Shown here in pieces: positions 39,767 to 48,274 of a DNA stretch of 64,000 bases. Each line of letters starts with the position of its first letter. The stretch's first letter is position 1. Both the position numbers and the translations under genes were made by a program. The stretch is taken from contig CAZMDA010000005.1 in assembly GCA_964564865.1 (NCBI GenBank), positions 24,047 through 88,046 on the forward strand. The letters run 5' to 3'. The notes under the pieces were generated by a model that searched no databases, was not told the origin of the DNA, and was given only the letters and a program-made list of their open reading frames with translations. The DNA is from RBG-16-66-20 sp964564865. GTDB lineage: Bacteria > Pseudomonadota > Gammaproteobacteria > Burkholderiales > SG8-39.

Positions 39767-42061
39767 GTGGACGAGGAGTTGAAGAGGAATGCCCTCGAGT
39801 ATCACCGCCTGCCGCGCCCCGGCAAGGTCGCGATCCTCGCCACCAAGCAGCTCACCAACCAGCGCGACCTCGCGCTCGCCTACTCCCCGGGCGTCGCCGC
39901 CGCCTGCGAGGAGATCCGGCGCGACCCGGGCGAGGCGGTCCACCTCACCTCGCGCGCCAACCTGATCGCGGTGATCACCAACGGCACCGCGGTGCTCGGC
40001 CTGGGCGCGATCGGGCCGCTCGCCGCCAAGCCGGTGATGGAAGGCAAGGCGGTGCTGTTCAAGAAGTTCGCCGGCATCGACTGCTTCGACATCGAGATCG
40101 ACGAGCGCGACCCGGACCGGCTGGTGGACATCATCGCCGCGCTGGAGCCCACCTTCGGCGGCATCAACCTGGAGGACATCAAGGCCCCGGAGTGCTTCGT
40201 CGTGGAACGCAAACTCCGCGCGCGGATGAAGATCCCGGTTTTCCACGACGACCAGCATGGCACCGCGATCATCGTCGGCGCGGCGTTCCTCAACGGCCTC
40301 AAGGTGGTGGGCAAGGCGCTGGACCAGGTGAAGCTGGTGGTCTCCGGCGCCGGCGCCGCGGCGCTCGCCTGCCTGGAGCTGCTGGTGAAGATGGGGCTGC
40401 CGCGGCGGAACATCGTCGTCACCGACATCGAGGGCGTGGTGTGGAAGGGCCGCAAGGCGCTGATGGACCCGGACAAGGAGAAGTTCGCGGTCGACACCGC
40501 CGCGCGCACGCTCGACGAGGTGATCGGCGGCGCCGACGTGTTCCTCGGCCTGTCGGCCGGGGGCGTGCTCAAGCCCGCGATGCTGAAGAAGATGGCGGCG
40601 CGGCCGCTGATCCTGGCGCTCGCCAACCCGGAACCGGAGATCCTGCCCGAGCTGGCGAAGGAGGCGCGCCCGGATTGCATCGTCGCCACCGGCCGCGGCG
40701 ACTACCCGAACCAGGTCAACAACGTGCTGTGCTTCCCCTTCATCTTCCGCGGCGCGCTGGACGTCGGCGCCACCACCATCACCACCGAGATGGAGCTGGC
40801 CGCGGTGCGCGCCATCGCCGAGCTGGCGCAGGCCGAGGCCTCCGACGTGGTGGCGCTCGCCTACGGCGGCCAGGACCTCAAGTTCGGCCCCGAGTACCTG
40901 ATCCCGCGGCCCTTCGACCCGCGCCTGATCTCCTGCATCGCGCCGGCGGTCGCCAAGGCGGCGATGGATTCCGGCGTGGCGACGCGGCCGCTGGCCGACC
41001 TGGAGGCCTACCGCGCCTCGCTCACCCAGTTCGTGTACCACTCCGGCCTGATCATGAAGCCGCTGTTCTCGGCGGCCAAGGCGGCGCCCCGGCGGGTGGT
41101 GTACGCCGAGGGCGAGGACGAGCGCGTGCTGCGCGCGGTGCAGATCGTCTGCGACGAGGGGCTGGCCAAGCCGATCCTGGTCGGCCGGCCGCAGGTGGTG
41201 GAGCAGAGGATCGAGCGCCTCGGCCTGCGCATCGGCGCCGGGCGGGAGTTCGACCTGGTGAACCCGGAGAGCGATCCCCGCTACCGGGACTACTGGCAGA
41301 CCTACCACCGGCTCACCGAGCGCAAGGGCGTGTCCCCGGAGTACGCGCGCGTCGAGATGCGCCGCCGCAACACCCTGATCGGCTCGATGCTGATGATCAA
41401 GGGCGAGGCCGACGGCATGCTGTGCGGCACCTTCGGCACCCACGCGCTGCACCTGCACTACATCGACCAGGTGATCGGCCTGAGGCCCGGGGTGGGCCAC
41501 TACGCGGCGATGAACGCGCTCATCCTGCCGCACCGCACCGTGTTCATCTGCGACACCTACGTGACGCCGGACCCGGACGCCGCGCACGTCGCCGAGATGA
41601 CCATCCTGGCGGCCGAGGAGATCCGCCGCTTCGGCATCGTGCCCAAGGTGGCGCTGCTGTCGGCCTCCAACTTCGGCTCCGTGGGCCTCGCCTCGGCGCG
41701 CAAGATGCAGCAGGCGCTGGCGATCCTGGCCGAGCGCGCCCCGGAGCTCGAGGCCGAGGGCGAGATGCACGGCGACGCCGCGCTCTCGGACGAGCTGCGC
41801 CGCAAGGTGTTCCCCAACTCGCGCCTGCGCGGCGAGGCCAACCTGCTGGTGATGCCGACCCTGGACGCGGCCAACATCTCCTTCAACCTGCTCAAGATCG
41901 CCTCGGCGGAGAACGTCACCATCGGCCCGATCCTGCTCGGCGCCGCGCGCCCGGTGCACATCCTCACGCCCTCGGCCACGGTGCGGCGCATCGTCAACAT
42001 GACCGCGCTCACGGTGGCCGACGCCAACGCGCCGCGCGGGCAGGAGCAGACGCTGTTCTGA
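39767..42061 (+). CDS. maeB: NADP-dependent malic enzyme, MaeB type fused to phosphotransacetylase-like domain
   Basis: Decarboxylates malate to pyruvate with NADP reduction. It has 764 residues, as for MaeB. The malic domain (1-420) shows AYSPGVAAACEEI, the metal site FHDDQHGTAIIVGAA and a Rossmann GAGAAALACLELL. Residues about 430-760 form a phosphotransacetylase-like regulatory domain (VVYAEGEDERVLRAVQIV, LLVMPTLDAANISFNLLK). GTG 39767 with AAGAGGA before it is preferred over the start 12 codons upstream. It overlaps the patatin gene by TGATG. Confidence 0.95.
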   Translation: MDEELKRNALEYHRLPRPGKVAILATKQLTNQRDLALAYSPGVAAACEEIRRDPGEAVHLTSRANLIAVITNGTAVLGLGAIGPLAAKPVMEGKAVLFKKFAGIDCFDIEIDERDPDRLVDIIAALEPTFGGINLEDIKAPECFVVERKLRARMKIPVFHDDQHGTAIIVGAAFLNGLKVVGKALDQVKLVVSGAGAAALACLELLVKMGLPRRNIVVTDIEGVVWKGRKALMDPDKEKFAVDTAARTLDEVIGGADVFLGLSAGGVLKPAMLKKMAARPLILALANPEPEILPELAKEARPDCIVATGRGDYPNQVNNVLCFPFIFRGALDVGATTITTEMELAAVRAIAELAQAEASDVVALAYGGQDLKFGPEYLIPRPFDPRLISCIAPAVAKAAMDSGVATRPLADLEAYRASLTQFVYHSGLIMKPLFSAAKAAPRRVVYAEGEDERVLRAVQIVCDEGLAKPILVGRPQVVEQRIERLGLRIGAGREFDLVNPESDPRYRDYWQTYHRLTERKGVSPEYARVEMRRRNTLIGSMLMIKGEADGMLCGTFGTHALHLHYIDQVIGLRPGVGHYAAMNALILPHRTVFICDTYVTPDPDAAHVAEMTILAAEEIRRFGIVPKVALLSASNFGSVGLASARKMQQALAILAERAPELEAEGEMHGDAALSDELRRKVFPNSRLRGEANLLVMPTLDAANISFNLLKIASAENVTIGPILLGAARPVHILTPSATVRRIVNMTALTVADANAPRGQEQTLF

Positions 42062-43209
42062 TGAAGCCGCGCGCCGGCCTGGTCCTCACCGGCGGCGGCG
42101 CGCGCGCCGCGTTCCAGGTGGGCGTGCTGAAGGCGGTGCGCGACATCCTCGGCAGCCCGGCGAGGAACCCGTTCCCGATCCTGTGCGGCACCTCGGCCGG
42201 CGCCATCAACACCACCACCCTGGCGGTGTTCGCCGACCATTTCTCCCGCGGCGTGGGCAACCTGCTGGAGGTCTGGGAGAACATGCACTGCCACCACGTC
42301 TACCGCACCGACGGCGCGAGCATCCTGCGCAGCGGCGCGCGCTGGCTGGGGGCGATGATGCTGCTGTCGCGCCGCAACCCGGTGTCCCTGCTGGACAACG
42401 CGCCGCTGCGCGAGATGCTGGAGCGGACCCTGGACTTCGAGCGCATCCAGCAGCACATCGACTCGGGCGCGCTGTACGCCGCCAGCGTCACCGCCTCGGG
42501 CTACACCACCGGCCAGAGCGTGTCCTTCTTCCAGGGCGGCTCCGGGCTGGAAGGCTGGGAGCGCAACCAGCGGATCGGCGCCGCGGTGAGCCTGAAGCTG
42601 GAGTACCTGCTCGCCTCCTCGGCGCTGCCGTTCATCTTCCCGGCGGTGAAGGTGCACCGCGAGTACTTCGGCGACGGCTCGGTGCGCCAGATCGCGCCCA
42701 TCAGCCCGGCGCTGCACCTGGGCGCGGACCGCGTGCTGGTGGTGGGCACCGGGCGCCAGAGCCCGGACCAGGCGCGGGCGCGCTCCAACGTCTACCCGTC
42801 GCTGGCGCAGATCGCCGGCCACGCGCTCAATTCCATCTTCCTCGACGGCCTGTCGGTGGACATCGAGCGCCTGGAGCGGATCAACCGCACCGTCAGCCTG
42901 GTGCCGGCGGACAAGCTCGCCGCCGCCGGGGTGGCGCTGCGCCCGGTGAAGATCCTGTTCATCACGCCCTCGCAGCCGATCGAGCGCATCGCCGCGCGCT
43001 TCGTGCACGAGCTGCCGCGCAGCGTGCGCTTCATCCTGCGGCCCACCGGGGCGCTCAACCGCTCCGGCTCCAACCTCGCCTCCTACCTCCTGTTTGAGGA
43101 GCCGTTCTGCCGCGCCCTGATCGACCTCGGGTACCAGGACACCGCGTCGCGCGAGAAGGAAGTGCTCGAGTTCTTCAAGGACACCGACGTCACCGGAGGC
43201 CGGACATGA
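42061..43209 (+). CDS. Patatin-like phospholipase
   Basis: A 382-residue predicted lipid acyl hydrolase. The oxyanion loop GGGARAAFQVGVLKA, nucleophile Ser 45 in GTSAG and the dyad Asp in YFGDGSVRQ are all present, so it should be active. The C-terminal part ends in a family-specific region (LPRSVRFILRPTGALNRSGSNLASYLLFE). It is coupled by overlaps to maeB upstream and to the PhaM-like gene downstream. Phospholipid or storage-lipid turnover is possible, and that link is inference from context. Confidence 0.92.
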   Translation: MKPRAGLVLTGGGARAAFQVGVLKAVRDILGSPARNPFPILCGTSAGAINTTTLAVFADHFSRGVGNLLEVWENMHCHHVYRTDGASILRSGARWLGAMMLLSRRNPVSLLDNAPLREMLERTLDFERIQQHIDSGALYAASVTASGYTTGQSVSFFQGGSGLEGWERNQRIGAAVSLKLEYLLASSALPFIFPAVKVHREYFGDGSVRQIAPISPALHLGADRVLVVGTGRQSPDQARARSNVYPSLAQIAGHALNSIFLDGLSVDIERLERINRTVSLVPADKLAAAGVALRPVKILFITPSQPIERIAARFVHELPRSVRFILRPTGALNRSGSNLASYLLFEEPFCRALIDLGYQDTASREKEVLEFFKDTDVTGGRT

Positions 43210-43493
43210 GCGAGGACGCCAAGCCGCCGCAGGACCCGTTCGAGATCTACCGCCGCCTGTGGGGCCCGCTCGGGGTGCCGGTGCCCGGCATGGCGATGCC
43301 GACGCTCGACCCGCAGGAGATCGACAAGCGCATCGGCGAGCTGAAGTCGGTCGAGATGTGGCTGGCGATGAACCTCAACATGCTGCGGATGTCGATCCAG
43401 GGGCTGGAAATGCAGAAGGCCGGCTTGACGGCGATGCAGCAGGCGATGACCATGGGCGCCCCGCCCGCTGGCCAGGCGGACAAGAAACCCTAG
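43206..43493 (+). CDS. Short PhaM-family polyhydroxyalkanoate granule protein
   Basis: A 95-residue protein: FEIYRRLWGPLGVPVPGMAMP, then LDPQEIDKRIGELKSVEMWLAMNLNMLRMSIQGLEMQKAGLTAMQ. This matches the conserved N-terminal part of PhaM, which in Ralstonia activates PHB synthase and ties granules to the nucleoid. Canonical PhaM carries a long Lys/Ala/Pro DNA-binding tail that is absent here. It starts inside the patatin stop (ATGA). No phaC, phaP or phaZ is in the window. Confidence 0.82.
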   Translation: MSEDAKPPQDPFEIYRRLWGPLGVPVPGMAMPTLDPQEIDKRIGELKSVEMWLAMNLNMLRMSIQGLEMQKAGLTAMQQAMTMGAPPAGQADKKP

Positions 43494-43522
43494 CAAGAGA
43501 ACCCAGACAGGAGAACGAAGAC

Positions 43523-44494
43523 ATGGCAAAGGCGATTCGCTTCCACAAGACCGGCGGGCCCGAGGTGCTGCAGCTGGACGTGGTCCAGGTCGGCGAGCCG
43601 GGCGCGGGCCAGGCGCGCATCCGCCACACCGCGATCGGGGTCAATTTCGTCGACACCTACCAGCGCTCGGGGCTGTACCCGATGCCGCTGCCGCAGGTCG
43701 CGGGCAACGAGGCCGCCGGCGTGGTGGAGGCGGTGGGCGCCGGCGTCACCGAGCTCAAGCCCGGCGACCGGGTCTGCTACACCGGCCTGATCGGCTCGTA
43801 CTGCGAGCAGCGCCTGGTGCCGGCCGACCGGCTGGTCAAGCTGCCCGCGGGCATCACCGACGAGCAGGCCGCCTCGATGCTGCTCAAGGGCCTCACGGTG
43901 CACTACCTCATCTTCAGCACCTACCCGGTCAAGGCCGGCGAAACCGTGCTGTGGCATGCCGCCGCGGGCGGCGTCGGGCTGATCGCCTGCCAGTGGTTGA
44001 AGGCGCTCGGCGTGACGGTGATCGGCACCGCCGGCTCGGACGAGAAGTGCGCCCTGGCCAAGGCGCACGGCGCCACGCACGTCATCAACTACTCGAAGGA
44101 GAACTTCGTCGAGAAGGTGAAGGCGCTCACCGGCGGCAAGGGCGTGCCGGTGGTCTACGACTCGGTGGGCAAGTCCACCTGGGAAGGGACCCTGGACTGC
44201 CTGCAGCCGCGCGGCCTGATCGCCTCGTTCGGCAACGCCTCGGGCGCGGTGCCGCCGGTGAACCTGGGCATCCTCTCCACCAAGGGCTCGCTCTACGTCA
44301 CCCGGCCGACGCTGGCGACGCACATCGCCACGCGCGCCGACCTGGTGGCCCGCGCTAATGCCCTGTTCGACATCGTGCAGTCGGGCAAGGTGAAGATCGA
44401 GACCACCGGCAAGTACAAGCTCGCCGACGCGGCGAAGTGCCACACCGACCTGGAGTCGCGCAAGACCACCGGATCGGTGATCCTGGTTCCCTGA
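43523..44494 (+). CDS. qor: NADPH:quinone oxidoreductase, zinc-free MDR family
   Basis: One-electron or hydride reduction of quinones using NADPH. It has 323 residues. MAKAIRFHKTGGPEVLQL at the start, the QOR signature VAGNEAAGVVEAVGAGVTELKPGD and the nucleotide-binding WHAAAGGVGLIACQWLKALG. No catalytic zinc cysteines are seen. GGAG lies before the ATG. It follows the PhaM-like gene by 29 bases. Confidence 0.92.
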   Translation: MAKAIRFHKTGGPEVLQLDVVQVGEPGAGQARIRHTAIGVNFVDTYQRSGLYPMPLPQVAGNEAAGVVEAVGAGVTELKPGDRVCYTGLIGSYCEQRLVPADRLVKLPAGITDEQAASMLLKGLTVHYLIFSTYPVKAGETVLWHAAAGGVGLIACQWLKALGVTVIGTAGSDEKCALAKAHGATHVINYSKENFVEKVKALTGGKGVPVVYDSVGKSTWEGTLDCLQPRGLIASFGNASGAVPPVNLGILSTKGSLYVTRPTLATHIATRADLVARANALFDIVQSGKVKIETTGKYKLADAAKCHTDLESRKTTGSVILVP

Positions 44495-44526
44495 GCGCGC
44501 CGGAAGGCCAAGGCAGGGGCGGCGCG

Positions 44527-45159
44527 GTGGATCCGGCCTGGCTGCGCCGCCATTTCGCCAGCGTGCCGCCGCCTGCGGCGGCCGTCTACGGCGACCACGG
44601 CACCCGGCCGCCGGCCGCGACGCCAGCCTCGGTGCTGGTGCCCATCGTGCCGCGCGAGGCCGGCCTCGCGGTGCTGTTCACGCTGCGCACCGCGCACCTC
44701 AAGGCGCATTCGGGCCAGGTGGCCTTCCCGGGCGGGCGCGCCGAGCCGCACGACGCGGGTCCCGAGGCGACCGCGCTGCGCGAGACGCGCGAGGAGATCG
44801 GCCTCGATCCGCGCCATGTCGAGCTGCTGGGGCGCCTGCCCGAGTACCACACCGGCACCGGGTTCCGCGTCACGCCGGTGGTGGGGCTGGTGGCGCCGCC
44901 CTTCGAGCTCGCGCCCGACCCGAACGAGGTGGAGCGGATCTTCGAGGTGCCGCTCGCGTTCCTGATGGACCCGGCGAACCATCGCCGGGGCTCGCGCGAG
45001 TGGCAGGGCGAACTGCGCTGGTTCTACACCATGGACTACGAGGGCCACGTCATCTGGGGCGCCACCGCCGCGATGGTGGTCAACCTTTCGCGCTACCTCG
45101 CTGCGCCTCCCGCCGCTGCTGCTCCCGGCGCTGCTGCTCCCGCTGATAAAGCCGGCTGA
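44527..45159 (+). CDS. Nudix CoA pyrophosphatase (NudL type)
   Basis: Hydrolyses coenzyme A or its esters to phosphopantetheine and 3',5'-ADP. It has 210 residues from GTG 44527. The CoA-specific motif ahead of the Nudix box (LFTLRTAHLKAHSGQVAFPGG) and the box end ALRETREEIGL are present. The start is not certain, because no strong ribosome-binding site is seen. The last 25 residues are an Ala/Pro-rich tail built on a 15-base repeat and lie over the end of the convergent SapC gene (80-base overlap). Confidence 0.85.
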   Translation: MDPAWLRRHFASVPPPAAAVYGDHGTRPPAATPASVLVPIVPREAGLAVLFTLRTAHLKAHSGQVAFPGGRAEPHDAGPEATALRETREEIGLDPRHVELLGRLPEYHTGTGFRVTPVVGLVAPPFELAPDPNEVERIFEVPLAFLMDPANHRRGSREWQGELRWFYTMDYEGHVIWGATAAMVVNLSRYLAAPPAAAAPGAAAPADKAG

Positions 45160-45862
45160 AGTTCTCCAGCGAGTGCAGGTGGGCGTAGATGCGGCCCATG
45201 AAGCCCTTCGCCACCAGCGCCTTGTGCGCCGCAGGCTTGAGCGCGGCCAGCTTCGCCTCGTCGATGCGGAACATGTCCTTCAGCCGGGTCTCCTTGCGGC
45301 CGTTCTCGGTCACCTCCATGCTGAAGGGCATGAAGATGTCCAGGCGCTGCAGCGCGGCGCACATCTCGGCGGTGCGGTCGAGGTCGCTCTCGTACTCGGT
45401 GAGCAGGCGCTCGATCCCCTGCCATTGCGCGCCGGGCTGGCCCGCGGCGTCGAATAGCGCCACGCCGCCCGGGTCCAGGTAGGTCTTCGCGACGCAGACG
45501 ATGCGCTCGCTGCCGGGCTTGCCCTCGGCGTCGTACACCTTGGAGATGCAGAACGGGTAGCGGCGCACGTAGGCGGGCAGGTAGCACGCCGGGTCCCACT
45601 CGCCGGCGCCGTCGACGAACAGGTTGGCGCGGTCCGCCAGGCCCAGCACGATCACCGGGACGTAGCCCTCGCCCGAGGCGCCGCCGCCCCTGGCGAACAC
45701 GATCGGGTAGTCGCGCGCCGCGACCACGAACTCGGCGAACGACAGCGCAAGCGCGTTGGTGGCGCGGCAGAACGCCGGCGTGCCGCCGCCGCGCAGCAGC
45801 ACGCGGTGCTGCTTCTGCAGCGGGACGATTTCGTCGTAGCCCCAGGGAACGGTGATTCTCAT
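45080..45862 (-). CDS. SapC family protein
   Basis: A 260-residue protein matching the SapC family (named for a Campylobacter S-layer locus, function unsettled). Typical are FCRATNALALSFAEFVVAARDYPIVF, ANLFVDGAGEWDPACYLPAYVRRYPF and FMPFSMEV. The C-terminal residues (QREQQRREQQRREAQR) are encoded by 15-base repeats and are not family-like. No signal peptide is seen. It is divergent from the CobD/CbiB-like gene with 27 bases between the starts. Confidence 0.85.
   Translation of the reverse strand: MRITVPWGYDEIVPLQKQHRVLLRGGGTPAFCRATNALALSFAEFVVAARDYPIVFARGGGASGEGYVPVIVLGLADRANLFVDGAGEWDPACYLPAYVRRYPFCISKVYDAEGKPGSERIVCVAKTYLDPGGVALFDAAGQPGAQWQGIERLLTEYESDLDRTAEMCAALQRLDIFMPFSMEVTENGRKETRLKDMFRIDEAKLAALKPAAHKALVAKGFMGRIYAHLHSLENFSRLYQREQQRREQQRREAQRGSAKG
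45100..45144. repeat. Three imperfect 15-base tandem repeats within two overlapping genes
   Basis: GCTGCGCCTCCCGCC, GCTGCTGCTCCCGGC and GCTGCTGCTCCCGCT lie end to end. Being a multiple of three, the unit keeps both frames: Ala/Pro runs on the plus strand (Nudix) and Gln/Arg/Glu runs on the minus strand (SapC). Confidence 0.85.
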
Positions 45863-45889
45863 CGCGCGTCATTGTATAGAATGCCCCCG

Positions 45890-46795
45890 ATGGGCGTACT
45901 CGCGATCATCGCCGCGCTGGTCCTGGAGCAGTGGCGCCCGCTGGGCGACCGCAAGGCCTATTTCGCCCTGCTCGCGTCCTGGGCCGACTGGCTCGAGCGC
46001 AGCTTCAACTCGGGCGAATCCCGCCACGGCGCCATCGCCTGGATGGTCGCGGCGCTGGTGCCGGTGGCCGCCGCGCTGGCGCTGTACTACCTCGCCTGGT
46101 GGCTGAGCCCGGCGCTGGGCCTGGCGGTCAACATCGCCGCGCTGTACCTGACGCTGGGCTTTCGCCAGTTCAGCCACTGGTTCACCGGCATCCAGACCGC
46201 GCTCAAGGACGGCGAGGCCGACCGCGCGCGCGAGCTGATCGGCGCCTGGCGCGGCGAGCCCGCGCAGCACCGCAGCCGCGAGGAAGTGGCGCGGCTGGCG
46301 ATCGAGGAGGCGATCGCCGCCTCGCACCGGCACGTGTTCGCGGTGCTGTTCTGGTTCATCATCCTGCCCGGTCCCTCGGGGGCGATCCTGTACCGCATGG
46401 CCTCGTTCCTGCAGCGGCGCTGGGGGGGCGCGGGGCCCTTCGGCCAGCTCGCCAACCGCGCGCTGCATGTGCTCGAGTGGCCGACCGCGCGCCTGACTGC
46501 GGCCGCGTTCGCGGTCGTGGGGGACTTCGAGGACGCGGTCTACTGCTGGCGCACGCAGGCCGCGGCGTGGCCCGATCCCAACGTCGGCATCGTGCTTGCC
46601 GCTGGCGCCGGCGCCATGGGCGTCAGGCTGGGCATGCCGCTCGCCGACATCGAAGGCCTGCAGCCGCGACCGGAACTGGGCATCGGCGAGGCCGCGGAGG
46701 TCGCGTTCCTCGACAGCGCCGTGGGCCTGCTCTGGCGCGCAGTGGTGGTGTGGGTGTTCGTGCTGGGGCTGGTGGCGCTGGCGCGGGTGTTCTAG
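45890..46795 (+). CDS. CobD/CbiB family membrane protein
   Basis: A 301-residue membrane protein with four or five helices, related to adenosylcobinamide-phosphate synthases (MGVLAIIAALVLEQWRPLG, FRQFSHWFTGIQTALKDGEADRARELIGAWRG, EEAIAASHRHVFAVLFWFIILPGPSGAILYR). No other cobalamin gene is nearby. In betaproteobacteria such isolated copies may not act in B12 synthesis. ATG 45890 fits the family start, and TAGAAT at 45877-45882 only 7 bases upstream suggests a leaderless mRNA. ATG 45881 is the alternative. Confidence 0.85.
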   Translation: MGVLAIIAALVLEQWRPLGDRKAYFALLASWADWLERSFNSGESRHGAIAWMVAALVPVAAALALYYLAWWLSPALGLAVNIAALYLTLGFRQFSHWFTGIQTALKDGEADRARELIGAWRGEPAQHRSREEVARLAIEEAIAASHRHVFAVLFWFIILPGPSGAILYRMASFLQRRWGGAGPFGQLANRALHVLEWPTARLTAAAFAVVGDFEDAVYCWRTQAAAWPDPNVGIVLAAGAGAMGVRLGMPLADIEGLQPRPELGIGEAAEVAFLDSAVGLLWRAVVVWVFVLGLVALARVF

Positions 46796-47109
46796 GGACC
46801 CGAGGCGCCGCCCCGGCTGCTGCCGCAGCGCCAGCACTGCAGGAACTGCCCTTCCAGCGTCTCGCCGCAGGCGCAAAGCCACGGCGCGCCGCCGGCCGGC
46901 GCGGATCCCTCGCGCAGCACCCGCTCGGCACGCTCCGCCTCGGCTTCGTCCAGCACCCAGACCTCCGCCTGGCACTCGGCCGGGGGCAGCTCGCCCATGG
47001 CGGAGGACAGCATCTCGTTCCTCACCGTGGCCCGGATGCCCTCGGCCTGGAGCAGGTTCCGCGCATGGAACACCGCGATGCGGTCGAAGGAGCTGAAGAC
47101 GCGCCTCAT
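46792..47109 (-). CDS. DUF2007 protein with C-terminal zinc ribbon-like Cys
   Basis: A 105-residue protein. The first 70 residues (MRRVFSSFDRIAVFHARNLLQAEGI, AEVWVLDEAEAERAERVL) fit DUF2007, a PII-like ferredoxin fold of unknown function. The C-terminus has CAC and CWRC pairs (LCACGETLEGQFLQCWRCGS), probably binding zinc. It starts 13 bases after rsgA and is likely in the same transcript. Its stop overlaps the end of the CobD-like gene. Confidence 0.8.
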   Translation of the reverse strand: MRRVFSSFDRIAVFHARNLLQAEGIRATVRNEMLSSAMGELPPAECQAEVWVLDEAEAERAERVLREGSAPAGGAPWLCACGETLEGQFLQCWRCGSSRGGASGP

Positions 47110-47122
47110 GGCTTGCCCCACG

Positions 47123-47977
47123 TCACGGCGCGGCGACGATGCGCCGGTAGAGCTCGAGGCGCCGCGGGGACAGGGTTCCCGCGGCCGCCGCCGCGCTGAC
47201 CGCGCAGCCGGGCTCGGCGAGGTGGCGGCAGTCGCGGAAGCGGCACTGCGCCGCGAGCGGCGCGATGTCGGCGAACCCCTGGGCGATCTCCTGGTGCGTC
47301 AGTCCGGCCAGGCCGAACTCCGACAGCCCCGGCGTGTCGATCAGCTCGGTCCCGGGCTCGATAGCGTACAGGCGCGAGGCGGTGGTCGATTGCTTGCCCG
47401 AGGAGAGGAAGGCCGAGATCTCGCGGATGCGGACCTCCGCCTGCGGCACCAGCGCCTTCAGCAGCGTGGACTTGCCCATGCCGGACTGGCCGATCAGCAC
47501 GCTGCGCCGGCCGTGGAGCCGCGCGGCGAGCGGCGACGGATCCAGCATCGCCGCGAGCTCCACCACAGCGATGCCCGCGGCGCGGAACGGCGCCAGGCGC
47601 GCGCGGGCGTCCTCGCGCCCGGCCTCCAGGTCGATCTTGTTGAGGGCGATCAGCACCTCGGCGCCGGCCCGGGAGGCCGCGACGACGGCGCGGCACAGCA
47701 GCTCGTCGGAGAACGGCGGCTCGCAGGCCGCCACCAGCACCACCTGCGAGACGTTGGCGGCGATGAGCTTGGAGCGGAAGGCGCTCGTGCGCGCGATCAG
47801 GTTGCGCCGCCGGCACACCGCGCCGATGAAGCCGCCCTCGACGAGCTCGACCTGGTCGCCGGCGACCGCGACCACGCGGCGGCTGCGGGCGCGGGCCTGC
47901 ACCAGGATGCCCTCCGGCGTGCGTACCAGCGAGACGCGGCCGAAGCCGGCGACGACGAGGCCGGTGCTAGCCGTCAA
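47123..47977 (-). CDS. rsgA: Ribosome small-subunit GTPase RsgA
   Basis: Circularly permuted GTPase that aids late 30S maturation. It has 284 residues: an N-terminal OB fold, then motifs in permuted order, G4 (LIALNKIDL), G1 (LIGQSGMGKSTLL) and G3 (LIDTPGLSEFGL), and a C-terminal zinc motif (CRFRDCRHLAEPGC). TTG at 47977 is the first usable start, directly next to the stop of the pterin dehydratase gene. No ATG or GTG precedes the conserved OB fold. Confidence 0.95.
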   Translation of the reverse strand: MTASTGLVVAGFGRVSLVRTPEGILVQARARSRRVVAVAGDQVELVEGGFIGAVCRRRNLIARTSAFRSKLIAANVSQVVLVAACEPPFSDELLCRAVVAASRAGAEVLIALNKIDLEAGREDARARLAPFRAAGIAVVELAAMLDPSPLAARLHGRRSVLIGQSGMGKSTLLKALVPQAEVRIREISAFLSSGKQSTTASRLYAIEPGTELIDTPGLSEFGLAGLTHQEIAQGFADIAPLAAQCRFRDCRHLAEPGCAVSAAAAAGTLSPRRLELYRRIVAAP

Positions 47978-48274
47978 TCAGGGGGCTGGCAGCAGCGCGT
48001 CGCACTGCGCGGCGCAATCGAAGTCGAACGCCGTCAGCCCGGCGGCATCGTGCGTGGACCAGGCGATGCGGCAGCGGTTGTAGCCCACCGCGAGGTCCGG
48101 GTGGTGGTCGGCGCGGTGCGCGATCCAGGCCACCGCGTTCACGAACGCCATGGTCTGGTGGTAGTCCTTGAAGGCGTAGGTCTTGGCGAGGGTGTCGCCC
48201 TCGATTGCCCAGCCCTTCAGGGTGGCGAGGCGCGCCTGGGCCTCGCGCGCGCCGAGGCGGGCGGGGCGGCTCAT
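47978..48274 (-). CDS. 4a-hydroxytetrahydrobiopterin dehydratase
   Basis: Pterin-4a-carbinolamine dehydratase, 98 residues. It regenerates pterin cofactor, for example after phenylalanine hydroxylase, though no hydroxylase gene is in the window. Hallmark HRADHHPDLAVGYNRCRIAW followed by STHDAAGLTAFDFDCA. It sits between the M48 peptidase (ATGA overlap) and rsgA, forming one minus-strand unit. Confidence 0.92.
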   Translation of the reverse strand: MSRPARLGAREAQARLATLKGWAIEGDTLAKTYAFKDYHQTMAFVNAVAWIAHRADHHPDLAVGYNRCRIAWSTHDAAGLTAFDFDCAAQCDALLPAP

